Below are positions 1 through 7,446 of a stretch of DNA of 64,000 nucleotides, in pieces. Position 1 is the stretch's first letter. Each line of letters opens with the position of its first letter. Source of the stretch: Clostridiales bacterium S5-A14a (lineage in GTDB: Bacteria; Bacillota; Clostridia; Peptostreptococcales; Anaerovoracaceae); NCBI GenBank assembly GCA_000758905.1, contig JRNA01000003.1, positions 154,769-218,768 on the forward strand, written 5' to 3'. A model generated the notes under the pieces. The model searched no databases. It was not told where the DNA came from and saw only the letters and a list, made by a program, of their open reading frames with translations. Made by a program: the position numbers and the translations under genes.

Positions 1-1
1 A

Positions 2-625
2 AAGAACAAACACAAAAAAGTTGACGACTATCCATTTGGTGGAGCCCAGGGTATGGTGATGATGCCACAACCTCTTTTTGACTGCATAAGAGAAAACTCT
101 CTTCAGAATTCAAAGATATATTATATGTCGCCGCGTGGAAAACTTCTGGACTTTGCAAAGATTAAAGAGATATCATCCATATCTGAGGCAACTGTTTTGT
201 GCGGACATTATGAAGGTGTTGATCAGCGAGTGCTCGATGAATTTGATGTAGAGGAAATTTCGATAGGAGATTACGTACTGACGGGCGGAGAACTTGCCGC
301 GATGGTGCTTGTAGATACGGTTGCTAGGATGATACCGGGGGTTCTTTCGGGCGAGGAATCGGCACTAGAGGAGAGTATATATTCAGGACTTTTAGAGCAC
401 GATCAGTATACGCAGCCAAGAGATTTTGAGGGTACATTCGTGCCAGAAGTTTTGTACAGTGGTAACCATGGTCTGATCAATCTTTGGAAATTAGAGGAAT
501 CAATGAAGATAACCCTTGAAAGACGGCCAGAACTTCTGAGGCAGTTTTTGGAGGATGAAAATAATTGGAGCGGTCGTTCTAAGGCTGAGAAGAAAGTTAT
601 GGAAAAATATCTTCAATTGTTATAG
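2..625 (+). CDS. trmD: tRNA (guanine-37-N1)-methyltransferase TrmD, 5' partial
   Basis: TrmD uses S-adenosylmethionine to make m1G37 in tRNAs that read CNN codons, which prevents +1 frameshifting. The frame is open from the left edge, so only the last 207 residues are visible and the real start lies outside the window. The visible part begins with VDDYPFGGAQGMVM and contains the trefoil-knot SAM-binding signature (CGHYEGVDQRV, then SIGDYVLTGGELAAM) and the tail motif SGNHGLINLW that ends the N-terminal domain. The C-terminal helical domain is intact. In Firmicutes trmD usually follows rpsP and rimM, which would be upstream. The next gene starts 25 bases later, so they may be co-transcribed. 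Confidence 0.95.
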   Translation, partial: KNKHKKVDDYPFGGAQGMVMMPQPLFDCIRENSLQNSKIYYMSPRGKLLDFAKIKEISSISEATVLCGHYEGVDQRVLDEFDVEEISIGDYVLTGGELAAMVLVDTVARMIPGVLSGEESALEESIYSGLLEHDQYTQPRDFEGTFVPEVLYSGNHGLINLWKLEESMKITLERRPELLRQFLEDENNWSGRSKAEKKVMEKYLQLL

Positions 626-649
626 AATATTAACAATGGGGAGATTGAG

Positions 650-1633
650 ATGCGAAAAAAAAGACTTATTATAATAGCATATGTTTTTCTTTTAATTTTG
701 CTGTATTTTGTTATATATATTTTGCCAAATCTTCTTGTTAGTCTGAAGTCAAGTTATGCGGTTCAATATGGGGAAATCGAGGTTTCACAGACGGCAAGCG
801 GAATTATAGCGAGGGATGAGAATGTATATACGTCGGCATCATCTGGCAAAACCAATTATCTAATCAAGGAAGATGATTTGGTAAGAGTCGGAACTAAAAT
901 TTTAGAGGTTGATGGCAGCAAAATAGACCGCGATGAAGAACTCAGAAAACTTTCAAAGAAAGTCAAAGATGTCTCTGTTGCGACAGGGGATTATACTGCA
1001 CAGTACGATGGTTTGGTGGCTTATTGCTGCGATGGCAATGAATCGAAGTTGAGGCCAGATAAAGTTGATCAAATTTCTGAAAGCACGATAAACAATATTA
1101 AAGATGGGGCAATAGTGAATCTTAAACGAAGAGAAGTTGCAAAGAAGGAACCCGTTTTTAAAATTGTCAACAGGTCAAATTGGAGCTTAGTTTGCTTTTT
1201 GAAAAAACAGCCACACATAGAATATAGTGAGGGCAGCGGAATAAAGGTTGGTATCGAGGGCGCATCAGGCAAATCCTCGGTTATTATGGTTATACAGTCA
1301 GCTAAACTAGATAAGAAAAGTGGAAAGATTAAGCTTGTGCTTTCATCTGACAGATACTATAACGGCATGACGTCGGATCGAAGAGTTAAGGTGAAACTGG
1401 TAGACAGCGTAAATAAGGGGCTTATAATCAAAAATACAAGCATAATTAAAAACAAAAAAGGACAAAAGGGTGTTATGGTCAAAAACAAAGTTGGAGACTA
1501 TGTGTTTAAACCTATCAATGTTATAGCAACAGATGGCGAAAACTCTGTTGTTGCCAATAATTTGTTTTATGATAAAAAAGGTAAGGCTGTAGATACAATT
1601 GTTACCTATGATATTATTTTGACCCGTCCTTAG
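650..1633 (+). CDS. HlyD-family-like membrane-anchored protein of the division cluster
   Basis: This is a 327-residue protein with one N-terminal membrane segment (about residues 5-30, very rich in L, I and Y) and an otherwise extracytoplasmic body. After the anchor, a region of about 40-110 contains short hydrophobic strands (SQTASGIIARDENVY, then NYLIKEDDLVRVGTKILEV) that resemble the biotinyl/lipoyl-like hairpin of HlyD-type adaptors. Similar proteins lie beside yggS and sepF in many Clostridia, where they are annotated only as HlyD-like. The ribosome site GGGGAG stands 6 bases before the ATG. I see no transporter ATPase or permease next to it, so export is not supported; a role with the divisome or envelope is inferred from position only. 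Confidence 0.6.
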   Translation: MRKKRLIIIAYVFLLILLYFVIYILPNLLVSLKSSYAVQYGEIEVSQTASGIIARDENVYTSASSGKTNYLIKEDDLVRVGTKILEVDGSKIDRDEELRKLSKKVKDVSVATGDYTAQYDGLVAYCCDGNESKLRPDKVDQISESTINNIKDGAIVNLKRREVAKKEPVFKIVNRSNWSLVCFLKKQPHIEYSEGSGIKVGIEGASGKSSVIMVIQSAKLDKKSGKIKLVLSSDRYYNGMTSDRRVKVKLVDSVNKGLIIKNTSIIKNKKGQKGVMVKNKVGDYVFKPINVIATDGENSVVANNLFYDKKGKAVDTIVTYDIILTRP

Positions 1634-1672
1634 AGCAATTCTCAAAGTGATGGAGTCGGGGAGGTTATGGAG

Positions 1673-2365
1673 ATGAGTATTAAAGAAAACATTCAAAAAA
1701 TCAACAAGGACATAGCGAAATTTGCAGATGATGCTCAAAGGCCCTCAGGTGACGTCAAACTTATCGCGGTTACCAAGCTTCACAGCCCAGAAGAAATCAA
1801 CGAGGCTATCAGATGTGGAGTCACAGATATCGGCGAAAATAAGGTCCAGGAAATACAGGAAAAATATGATAAAGTCAACCAGGTAAATTGGCATTTAATT
1901 GGACATTTACAGAGAAATAAGGTAAAATATATTATAGAAAAAGTCTATATGATTCATTCAGTTGATTCATTTAAACTTGCAGAGGAAATCAACAAAAGAG
2001 CTGAGCAGCATCAGATTACGATGAAGATTCTGATTCAAGTTAATGCGGAAGGTGAGGAAAGTAAATTTGGTATTAATCCAGGTGAACTTGACGAACTGAT
2101 CTCGGAGATTCAAGAAAACTGCAAAAATATTGAAATTTGCGGCCTTATGGGGATAGCACCTTTTTATGATAATCCTGAAGATGCAAGGCCTTGTTTCAGA
2201 ACTGTTAAGCAGCTGTTTGATAAGTACAAGGATGATGATAGGGAGAGGGTGAATTTCACGACGTTATCTATGGGAATGTCGGGAGATTTTCCTCAGGCCA
2301 TCAAAGAAGGATCGACACATGTTCGAATCGGAACAGCTATTTTTGGCGTAAGAGACTATAGATAG
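1673..2365 (+). CDS. yggS: YggS/YlmE family PLP homeostasis protein
   Basis: This pyridoxal-phosphate-binding, non-catalytic TIM-barrel protein (alanine racemase N-terminal fold) buffers free PLP and affects amino acid and keto acid pools. Family marks are the PLP lysine in AVTKLHS (about residue 35), NWHLIGHLQRNKVKYI, CGLMGIAP, LSMGMSGDFPQAI and the phosphate loop VRIGTAIFG. An ATG six bases upstream (1667) stands only 2 bases after the GGGGAGG site, while the ATG at 1673 is 8 bases away, so I start here (230 residues). It lies directly before sepF, a synteny kept across Firmicutes and Actinobacteria. Confidence 0.92.
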   Translation: MSIKENIQKINKDIAKFADDAQRPSGDVKLIAVTKLHSPEEINEAIRCGVTDIGENKVQEIQEKYDKVNQVNWHLIGHLQRNKVKYIIEKVYMIHSVDSFKLAEEINKRAEQHQITMKILIQVNAEGEESKFGINPGELDELISEIQENCKNIEICGLMGIAPFYDNPEDARPCFRTVKQLFDKYKDDDRERVNFTTLSMGMSGDFPQAIKEGSTHVRIGTAIFGVRDYR

Positions 2366-2419
2366 GATATTATATCCATTGAAATATTAAAAATAAACGG
2401 GAGTTAAGGAGAGAGAATT

Positions 2420-2920
2420 ATGGGATTTTCAGATTCAATTAAGAAGTTTATAGGTATTGAAGAGGATGAAGTTTTTGTACCTGAAGAAGAAGTTGCAGCT
2501 GCAAGAGAGGACATACTTTCAAGCAAGAAGAGAGACAGTGTTGAAAGAAAGCCTCTTTCAGAGACAATCTCGACCTCTAATCCTTACAAGAATAGCAGCA
2601 AAAGATTTTCAACAGCAAATACGAGTGCATTCAAACTCGTTGTAATTGAACCTAAGTCATTTGATGAGTGTCCTAGATTAGTTGATAGCTTGATGAGCAA
2701 GAGACCTATTATTGTAAATCTTGAGAAATTGGATCAGGAACTTGGTAGAAAGATTTTTGACTTCCTCAATGGTGCAACATATGCGCTAAAGGGTAATGTG
2801 AGGAAGGTTACAAACAGCATTTTTATCTTCACTCCATCAAATGTTGATATCAATGGTGAAGAGCCATCAGGAGATGTAGATTTTGGCTTTGAGGCTAAAG
2901 ACAAGAATCCTTGGAGATAG
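2420..2920 (+). CDS. sepF: Cell division protein SepF
   Basis: SepF binds FtsZ and the membrane, forms curved polymers and helps to align the division septum. The 166-residue protein has the expected order: an N-terminal amphipathic membrane-targeting stretch (MGFSDSIKKFIGI), an acidic and Ser/Lys-rich linker to about residue 70, then the SepF core (VVIEPKSFDECPRLVDSLM, KRPIIVNLEKL, DFLNGATYALKGNVRKVTN, IFIFTPSNVDI). Spacing to yggS is 54 bases. The downstream yggT frame begins 10 bases after the stop, so the two are likely translated from one message. Confidence 0.95.
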   Translation: MGFSDSIKKFIGIEEDEVFVPEEEVAAAREDILSSKKRDSVERKPLSETISTSNPYKNSSKRFSTANTSAFKLVVIEPKSFDECPRLVDSLMSKRPIIVNLEKLDQELGRKIFDFLNGATYALKGNVRKVTNSIFIFTPSNVDINGEEPSGDVDFGFEAKDKNPWR

Positions 2921-2930
2921 GTGGCTTTAA

Positions 2931-3233
2931 TTGACATTAGTACTGATAATCATTTCGTGGGTATATAGATTGTTCTATTGGGCTCTCATAGCTAGGGCAT
3001 TGATGAGTTTCATGCATGCTGATTACGACAGTCCGATAACTAGGATATACCAAGTTTTAGTTCAGGTTACAGAAATTATCGTATCACCGTGCCGAGAACT
3101 TTTATATAGGCTTGGAGTGAGAACGGGACCCTTTGACTTTTCTATATTGGTTGCATTTATTTTGCTTAGGATCGTGTATCGCATAGTCGCAACTATTTTG
3201 ATTGGAGGGTGGGCACATCTTGCTCTTTTGTAG
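2931..3233 (+). CDS. yggT: YggT family membrane protein
   Basis: This 100-residue integral membrane protein has two hydrophobic blocks separated by a short cytoplasmic or periplasmic segment, the hallmark of the YggT (YlmG) family. Conserved features are the early YRLFYWALIARALMSF segment and the central IVSPCRELLYRLG stretch. The start is TTG, supported by an AGGTGG site that overlaps the sepF stop, 8 bases upstream. In Firmicutes ylmG lies between sepF (ylmF) and the RNA-binding ylmH; ylmH is missing here and divIVA follows directly. Its biochemical role is unknown; bacterial and plastid homologues affect division and nucleoid distribution. Confidence 0.85.
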   Translation: MTLVLIIISWVYRLFYWALIARALMSFMHADYDSPITRIYQVLVQVTEIIVSPCRELLYRLGVRTGPFDFSILVAFILLRIVYRIVATILIGGWAHLALL

Positions 3234-3253
3234 AGATTTATTAGAGGTTTTGA

Positions 3254-3889
3254 ATGATTTCAACTATTGATATTGAAAAGAAGGACTTTACCAAAGCTTT
3301 CAACGGATACAACAAGGACGAGGTTGATAATTTTTTAAATCGTATAATAATTGATATTGAAGAATATCAGCAGACCATTGCCAAGCTTAAGTCTGAGCAA
3401 GAGGCGCTGAGAGATCAGTTGTCGGAATATAATAAACAGCAGGGCAATTTGACGGATACGCTTGCGTCGGCAAAGAACTTACTGGCTGACATCTCAGAGA
3501 GTGCTGAGAAGCGAGCGGCTTTGATTTTGAAAAATGCAGAAACCGAGGCGAGCACAATTGTTAGTGATGCAAAGGTGTCGGTTGCAAACAGCACCAGGGA
3601 ACTTGAGATGCTGAAAAGTCAAATAAGTCATTTTAAAGAGAGATACAGGAAGATGCTCCAAGATGAGCTTGATAGCTTTCAGGATGACAGCACAATTTTC
3701 CTGAACGAGATGGATCAAGCCTTTATACCAGCCTCAATGTCGGTTCAGAAGGTTTCAACATATGGATCAGATCAAAAAACTGATGCGAAAACATCTAAGT
3801 TTTCTCAAGATAATGCCCCAAAATCGAATATGAATAAAGAAATTGACTTTTCATATTTAAACGATAATAAAGGAACAAAAGTGCTTTGA
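3254..3889 (+). CDS. divIVA: DivIVA-domain cell pole/septum protein
   Basis: DivIVA binds negatively curved membrane at poles and septa and recruits division or wall-synthesis partners. The first 30 residues carry the membrane-binding motif (DFTKAFNGYNKDEVDNFL), followed by coiled coil to about residue 150, interrupted by a Gly/Asn-containing hinge around 70-80. The tail is Lys/Ser/Asp-rich and low in structure. Length (211) is normal. It is the last gene before a strong terminator, so it closes the division operon. AGAGG stands 8 bases before the ATG. Confidence 0.9.
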   Translation: MISTIDIEKKDFTKAFNGYNKDEVDNFLNRIIIDIEEYQQTIAKLKSEQEALRDQLSEYNKQQGNLTDTLASAKNLLADISESAEKRAALILKNAETEASTIVSDAKVSVANSTRELEMLKSQISHFKERYRKMLQDELDSFQDDSTIFLNEMDQAFIPASMSVQKVSTYGSDQKTDAKTSKFSQDNAPKSNMNKEIDFSYLNDNKGTKVL

Positions 3890-3892
3890 TAT

Positions 3893-3919
3893 AGCGGGGG
3901 TTTCCCCGCTTTTTGTTTT
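3893..3919 (+). terminator. Intrinsic terminator after divIVA
   Basis: AGCGGGG (3893-3899), loop GTTT, CCCCGCT (3904-3910), then TTTTGTTTT. It ends the trmD-to-divIVA transcription unit. Confidence 0.9.
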
Positions 3920-3995
3920 GTATAGTAAAAATTTTGTGCATTTAACATGCCATATTAAATTTTTAGATTAATGGAGACTGGGAAAAGATTAAATA

Positions 3996-4490
3996 ATGGA
4001 TAAAAACACTAATAAGGTAATGCTGAGAAAAAATTACATATTTGCAATTGCTCTATGCTTATTTGTTTTATTGTTTGATTTTTATACAAAATATGTAGTG
4101 AGAAATGATGCAAGATTCGTCAAAGGGATTCCTCTTATACCAGATCTTGTCAACTTAATTTATGTGAAAAATGAGGGCGCTGCATTTAGTATGCTGAGCG
4201 GATACAGGGTCGCATTGATAGCGATTTCTTCCATTGCGATAATTGTGGGGATATATGCAATTGCAAGGTTATATCGTGATAATCAAATCGTCATAATTGC
4301 TGTTTCTATGGTTATTGCCGGTGGGATAGGCAACTTGATTGATAGAATTGTGTTCGGATTTGTGACCGACATGATTAGCCTTTCGTTCTTTCCGCCCGTG
4401 TTTAACGTGGCAGACATCGCAGTTACCCTTGGATGTGTAATTTTGATAATTTACATTGCAATATTTGACTCTTTAAAGAAGAAATCATGA
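3996..4490 (+). CDS. lspA: Lipoprotein signal peptidase (signal peptidase II)
   Basis: LspA cleaves signal peptides of diacylglyceryl-modified prolipoproteins in the membrane. The 164-residue protein has four hydrophobic helices and both catalytic aspartates in their conserved motifs: D116 in GNLIDRI and D140 in FNVADIA. The motif VKNEGAAFSML (about 57-67) is also typical. A client may be the lipoprotein near 61.8 kb. The rluD-type gene begins 11 bases after the stop, the usual Firmicute lspA-rluD pair. Confidence 0.95.
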   Translation: MDKNTNKVMLRKNYIFAIALCLFVLLFDFYTKYVVRNDARFVKGIPLIPDLVNLIYVKNEGAAFSMLSGYRVALIAISSIAIIVGIYAIARLYRDNQIVIIAVSMVIAGGIGNLIDRIVFGFVTDMISLSFFPPVFNVADIAVTLGCVILIIYIAIFDSLKKKS

Positions 4491-4500
4491 GGGCAGCTAA

Positions 4501-5502
4501 ATGAGGCTTGATCTTAAACTTGTCCAGATGTACCCTTCAATCTCAAGAAGTAAATGTCAAAGATTGATTGCCAATGGGGCTGTCACACTGAACGGACGAA
4601 GGACAACAGAAAAAGATAGAAAAATAAACATCTCGGATCAGGATGAGATAATTTTGTTAGATACGAGTATAATTGAACTCGATGCACAAAATACCGCGCC
4701 TGAGCCAATCGAGATGGATTTGGATATCGTCTATGAGGATGAATATCTCATGGTGGTAAATAAGCCTAGAGGCATTGTGGTTCACCCTGGGTCAGGAACA
4801 ATCGATCCCACACTTGTGAGCGGTATTTTGTATCACTGCGGGGCAAATCTATCGGATGCCGGAGGTTGTGATCGTCCTGGAATTGTCCACAGGATTGATA
4901 AGGACACGAGCGGTCTTTTGATGGTGGCTAAGTCCAACAAAATCCATAACGCTCTGAAAAAGCAGCTGAGTAAGCACTCTATTACGAGATCATACATTGC
5001 ATTGGTACATGGAAATTTTGCTGAAAATGAGGGGTATATCGATAGTCCCATAATCCGAGATCCAAAGAATCGTATAAAAAAAGCAGCATTAGATGAAGCA
5101 AAGATACGGGCTTCTTTAAAAAACAAGAATAATTATGACGCGAAAAAATTGGATGAAGCGTATTATGACTTTATTAAAAATAGTAGATCTAGGGAAGCAT
5201 ATACAAGTTATAAGGTGATAGAAAGTTTAAATGGCTTTTCACTACTTCGGTGTACGCTCAAAACAGGCAGGACGCACCAGATTAGGGTGCACATGGCATC
5301 AATTGGACATCCGCTGGTGGGTGATCCTCTCTATGGACTTAAGAAAACTCCTTGGAGAGAAGAGGGACAGATGCTCCATGCTGCAATCCTGGGTTTTGTT
5401 CATCCAGTGAGGGAGGAATACCTAGAGTTCTCAGTGACACCACCAGAGGACTTCCAGAAAAAAGTGTCGAAGATAAGGGGAAGACAAAAAAAGAGGCATT
5501 AG
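4501..5502 (+). CDS. RluA/RluD family 23S rRNA pseudouridine synthase
   Basis: This enzyme isomerises uridines to pseudouridine, probably in 23S rRNA. An S4 RNA-binding domain occupies residues 1-60 (RLIANGAVTLNGR). The catalytic motif is HRIDKDTSGLL with Asp133. LKTGRTHQIRVHMASIGHPL near residue 255-275 is the family signature for the C-terminal half. Between about residues 195 and 240 there is a Lys/Asp-rich insertion (KNKNNYDAKKLDEAYYDF) that makes the protein longer (333) than typical RluD. Which uridines it modifies cannot be read from sequence. Confidence 0.9.
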   Translation: MRLDLKLVQMYPSISRSKCQRLIANGAVTLNGRRTTEKDRKINISDQDEIILLDTSIIELDAQNTAPEPIEMDLDIVYEDEYLMVVNKPRGIVVHPGSGTIDPTLVSGILYHCGANLSDAGGCDRPGIVHRIDKDTSGLLMVAKSNKIHNALKKQLSKHSITRSYIALVHGNFAENEGYIDSPIIRDPKNRIKKAALDEAKIRASLKNKNNYDAKKLDEAYYDFIKNSRSREAYTSYKVIESLNGFSLLRCTLKTGRTHQIRVHMASIGHPLVGDPLYGLKKTPWREEGQMLHAAILGFVHPVREEYLEFSVTPPEDFQKKVSKIRGRQKKRH

Positions 5503-5507
5503 CCTCT
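5486..5507 (-). terminator. Minus-strand intrinsic terminator overlapping the rluD-type stop
   Basis: Read on the minus strand: AGAGGC, loop TAAT, GCCTCT, then a run of Ts (plus-strand A-run 5486-5491). The plus-strand TAG of the pseudouridine synthase lies in this hairpin. The T-run is on the minus side only, so it fits the small minus-strand gene at 5593-5694. Confidence 0.6.
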
Positions 5508-5592
5508 AATTGTACCGGTGCTACGAGTTAAATGCAGGATAGCCGGATTTTGTAATTAAAATTGGATTCCTTAATATGACAGATTCATAATA

Positions 5593-5694
5593 CTAAACTT
5601 TTTTAATGTAGTTTATACAATCCTTGCAAATATATCTGTTTTTAAAGAATTGCAGTTTGTTCGAACTATTACAAAGTTCACAGCTATTTTTCAT
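5593..5694 (-). CDS. 33-residue zinc-ribbon-like small protein
   Basis: This is a short reading frame with strong local support. An AAGGAGG site stands 4 bases before an ATG and the product contains CELC at residues 5-8 and CKDC at 23-26, a typical paired-knuckle zinc-binding arrangement, with a lysine-rich end (INYIKKV). It has its own likely promoter (TTGATT, 17 bases, TATTAT at 5734-5762 on the minus strand) and its own terminator (5486-5507). I do not recognise a named family. Such mini zinc ribbons often act as small protein or nucleic-acid binders, but no function is assigned here. Confidence 0.6.
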   Translation of the reverse strand: MKNSCELCNSSNKLQFFKNRYICKDCINYIKKV

Positions 5695-5733
5695 ACTTCC
5701 TCCTTTTTAAATTATTTTTATTCCGGTAGACCA

Positions 5734-5762
5734 ATAATAATATTTGAGTAAAAGCCAATCAA
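5734..5762 (-). promoter_or_regulatory. Candidate promoter for the small zinc-ribbon gene
   Basis: On the minus strand TTGATT (5757-5762) is separated by 17 bases from TATTAT (5734-5739). Transcription would begin near 5727, giving a leader of about 33 bases. It is divergent from the hydrolase gene at 5836. Confidence 0.4.
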
Positions 5763-5835
5763 CCTGAAATGCGCAGAATGTATAATTTTGATATCTAATT
5801 GTTAGATTTTGATATGAGGAGGTTAAACTATAATC

Positions 5836-6699
5836 ATGTTTGAAAATTTTCAACTTACTAACAAACCCGTTAAGATTGCAGGATATGATTTTCCCTGTGA
5901 AAATCCTGAAGCTATTATGCTGATTGTTCACGGCATAGGAGAATATGCTGGCAGATATACTAGAATGGCAAAGTCATTATCTGAAAAACACATCAAGGTG
6001 TATTCCATGGATTTGCCAGGGCATGGTATATCTGGGGGTGTCAGGGGTGATGCTGCACCACGTATCGATGTTTTGGGATGCATAGATGAACTCATCAATT
6101 ACGCAAGGAATAAATTCCCTGATAAGCCAATTGTTTTGTATGGACATAGCATGGGTGGAAATATTGCACTTGATTATAAGTATCGTGGTGAACAATCAGA
6201 CGTGCCCTCAGCTTTTATAATTTCGGCTCCTTGGATAAAACTTGCTAGACCTGTACCAAAGCCTCTTTACTTAATGATTAAAGCCGGTTCGAAGATCATG
6301 CCTAAGGCCAAGATAAAGTCCGAATGTGATGAGAAAGACCTGGGCAACCTGATTTACGTTAAGCCATACGCGAGCAATCCGCTAGTCCACGGCTATATTA
6401 CGATGAGATGTGCATATCAGGGATTTGAAATAGGAAAGGCAATTGAAAACGGCACGTGGAAGGACTACGGAAAGAGCAATGGCAAGCCATTTTTGTTAAT
6501 GCAGGGTACAGAAGACAAACTCTGCGATGTTAACGGTGCGAGGGCTTTGGCGGAACAAAATAGAAACACTCCAGGATTTGAATATGTAGAATGGCCCGGA
6601 TATTATCATGAGATCCATAACGGCAGCATGGTGGAAACTGGCGATGATGTTATTGAAAAAATAGGAGATTTTATTGTCACAAATATTATAAATAAGTAG
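5836..6699 (+). CDS. Alpha/beta hydrolase, monoacylglycerol lipase/lysophospholipase type
   Basis: This is a 287-residue soluble serine hydrolase of the Hydrolase_4 family. The fold is marked by VHGIGEYAGRY (oxyanion region, about 31-41), the nucleophile elbow YGHSMGGN with Ser105, an acid in LLMQGTEDKLCD (about 230) and a histidine in WPGYYHEIHN (about 258). Relatives release fatty acids from monoacylglycerol or lysophospholipids, but the substrate here is inferred only. There is no signal peptide. GAGGAGG is about 13 bases before the ATG, a rather long spacing. It seems to be a single-gene unit. Confidence 0.85.
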   Translation: MFENFQLTNKPVKIAGYDFPCENPEAIMLIVHGIGEYAGRYTRMAKSLSEKHIKVYSMDLPGHGISGGVRGDAAPRIDVLGCIDELINYARNKFPDKPIVLYGHSMGGNIALDYKYRGEQSDVPSAFIISAPWIKLARPVPKPLYLMIKAGSKIMPKAKIKSECDEKDLGNLIYVKPYASNPLVHGYITMRCAYQGFEIGKAIENGTWKDYGKSNGKPFLLMQGTEDKLCDVNGARALAEQNRNTPGFEYVEWPGYYHEIHNGSMVETGDDVIEKIGDFIVTNIINK

Positions 6700-6789
6700 T
6701 TGACAAAATGCCCTAAATAGATCTAATTTGCGAAGATAAAAGCAGATGACGCGGACAGATGTTGTCTAGCGTTAAAATTGAGGAATAAT

Positions 6790-7446
6790 ATGATTGAAGA
6801 TAATAAAAGTTGCATGTTTGAGGATCTAAAATCAACGAAGGAATATGAAATTCTGATGATGAGATATGATTCTGCGATCAGGGAGGTAGCAACCAAACTT
6901 GAGATTTTAAATAGCGAATTATCACTGGTCAGGGATGAGAGTCCGATATCGTCCATTCAATCGCGAAGAAAGAAAGACTTAAGTATTTTGGAGAAACTCA
7001 TCAGACAGGGGAACGATATTTCGCTTGAATCGATAGAGGAAAATTTAAATGATGTCGCCGGAATTAGGGTGATTTGTTCATTTGTAGATGACATTTACAG
7101 GGTGGCAAGGATGCTGGCAAGGCAGGATGACATCAAGGTCGTTATGATAAAGGATTATATCAAGAAGCCGAAACCAAACGGATACAGAAGTTATCACATG
7201 ATTGTAGAGATTCCAGTTTTCTTTTCCAACGAGAAGAGACCAATGAGGGTAGAGGTTCAGATTAGGACAGTTGCTATGAACTTTTGGGCGAGCCTCGAAC
7301 ACCAAATCAAATATAAGCACAATGTTAAGGAGGCTGAAAAGATTGGCAGAGACTTAAAGGATTGTGCTGATACTATTGCAAATACTGACTTAAGAATGCA
7401 AAAAATAAGAGAGGCGCTTAAGGGCGACTTGGAATCTTCGGAGTGA
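6790..7446 (+). CDS. relQ: Small alarmone synthetase (RelQ-type GTP pyrophosphokinase)
   Basis: It transfers pyrophosphate from ATP to GDP or GTP to make (p)ppGpp, without a hydrolase or regulatory domain. The 218-residue RelA_SpoT synthetase domain shows NDVAGIRVICSFVDDIY, KDYIKKPKPNGYRSYHMIVE and RVEVQIRTVAMNFWASLEH, all characteristic of RelQ/YwaC. A TTG 12 bases upstream is in frame, but the ATG at 6790 has GAGGA at a good distance, so I start there. Its 3' end overlaps the end of the convergent rqcH by 29 bases and no terminator separates them, so the transcripts should be antisense at their ends. Confidence 0.93.
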   Translation: MIEDNKSCMFEDLKSTKEYEILMMRYDSAIREVATKLEILNSELSLVRDESPISSIQSRRKKDLSILEKLIRQGNDISLESIEENLNDVAGIRVICSFVDDIYRVARMLARQDDIKVVMIKDYIKKPKPNGYRSYHMIVEIPVFFSNEKRPMRVEVQIRTVAMNFWASLEHQIKYKHNVKEAEKIGRDLKDCADTIANTDLRMQKIREALKGDLESSE

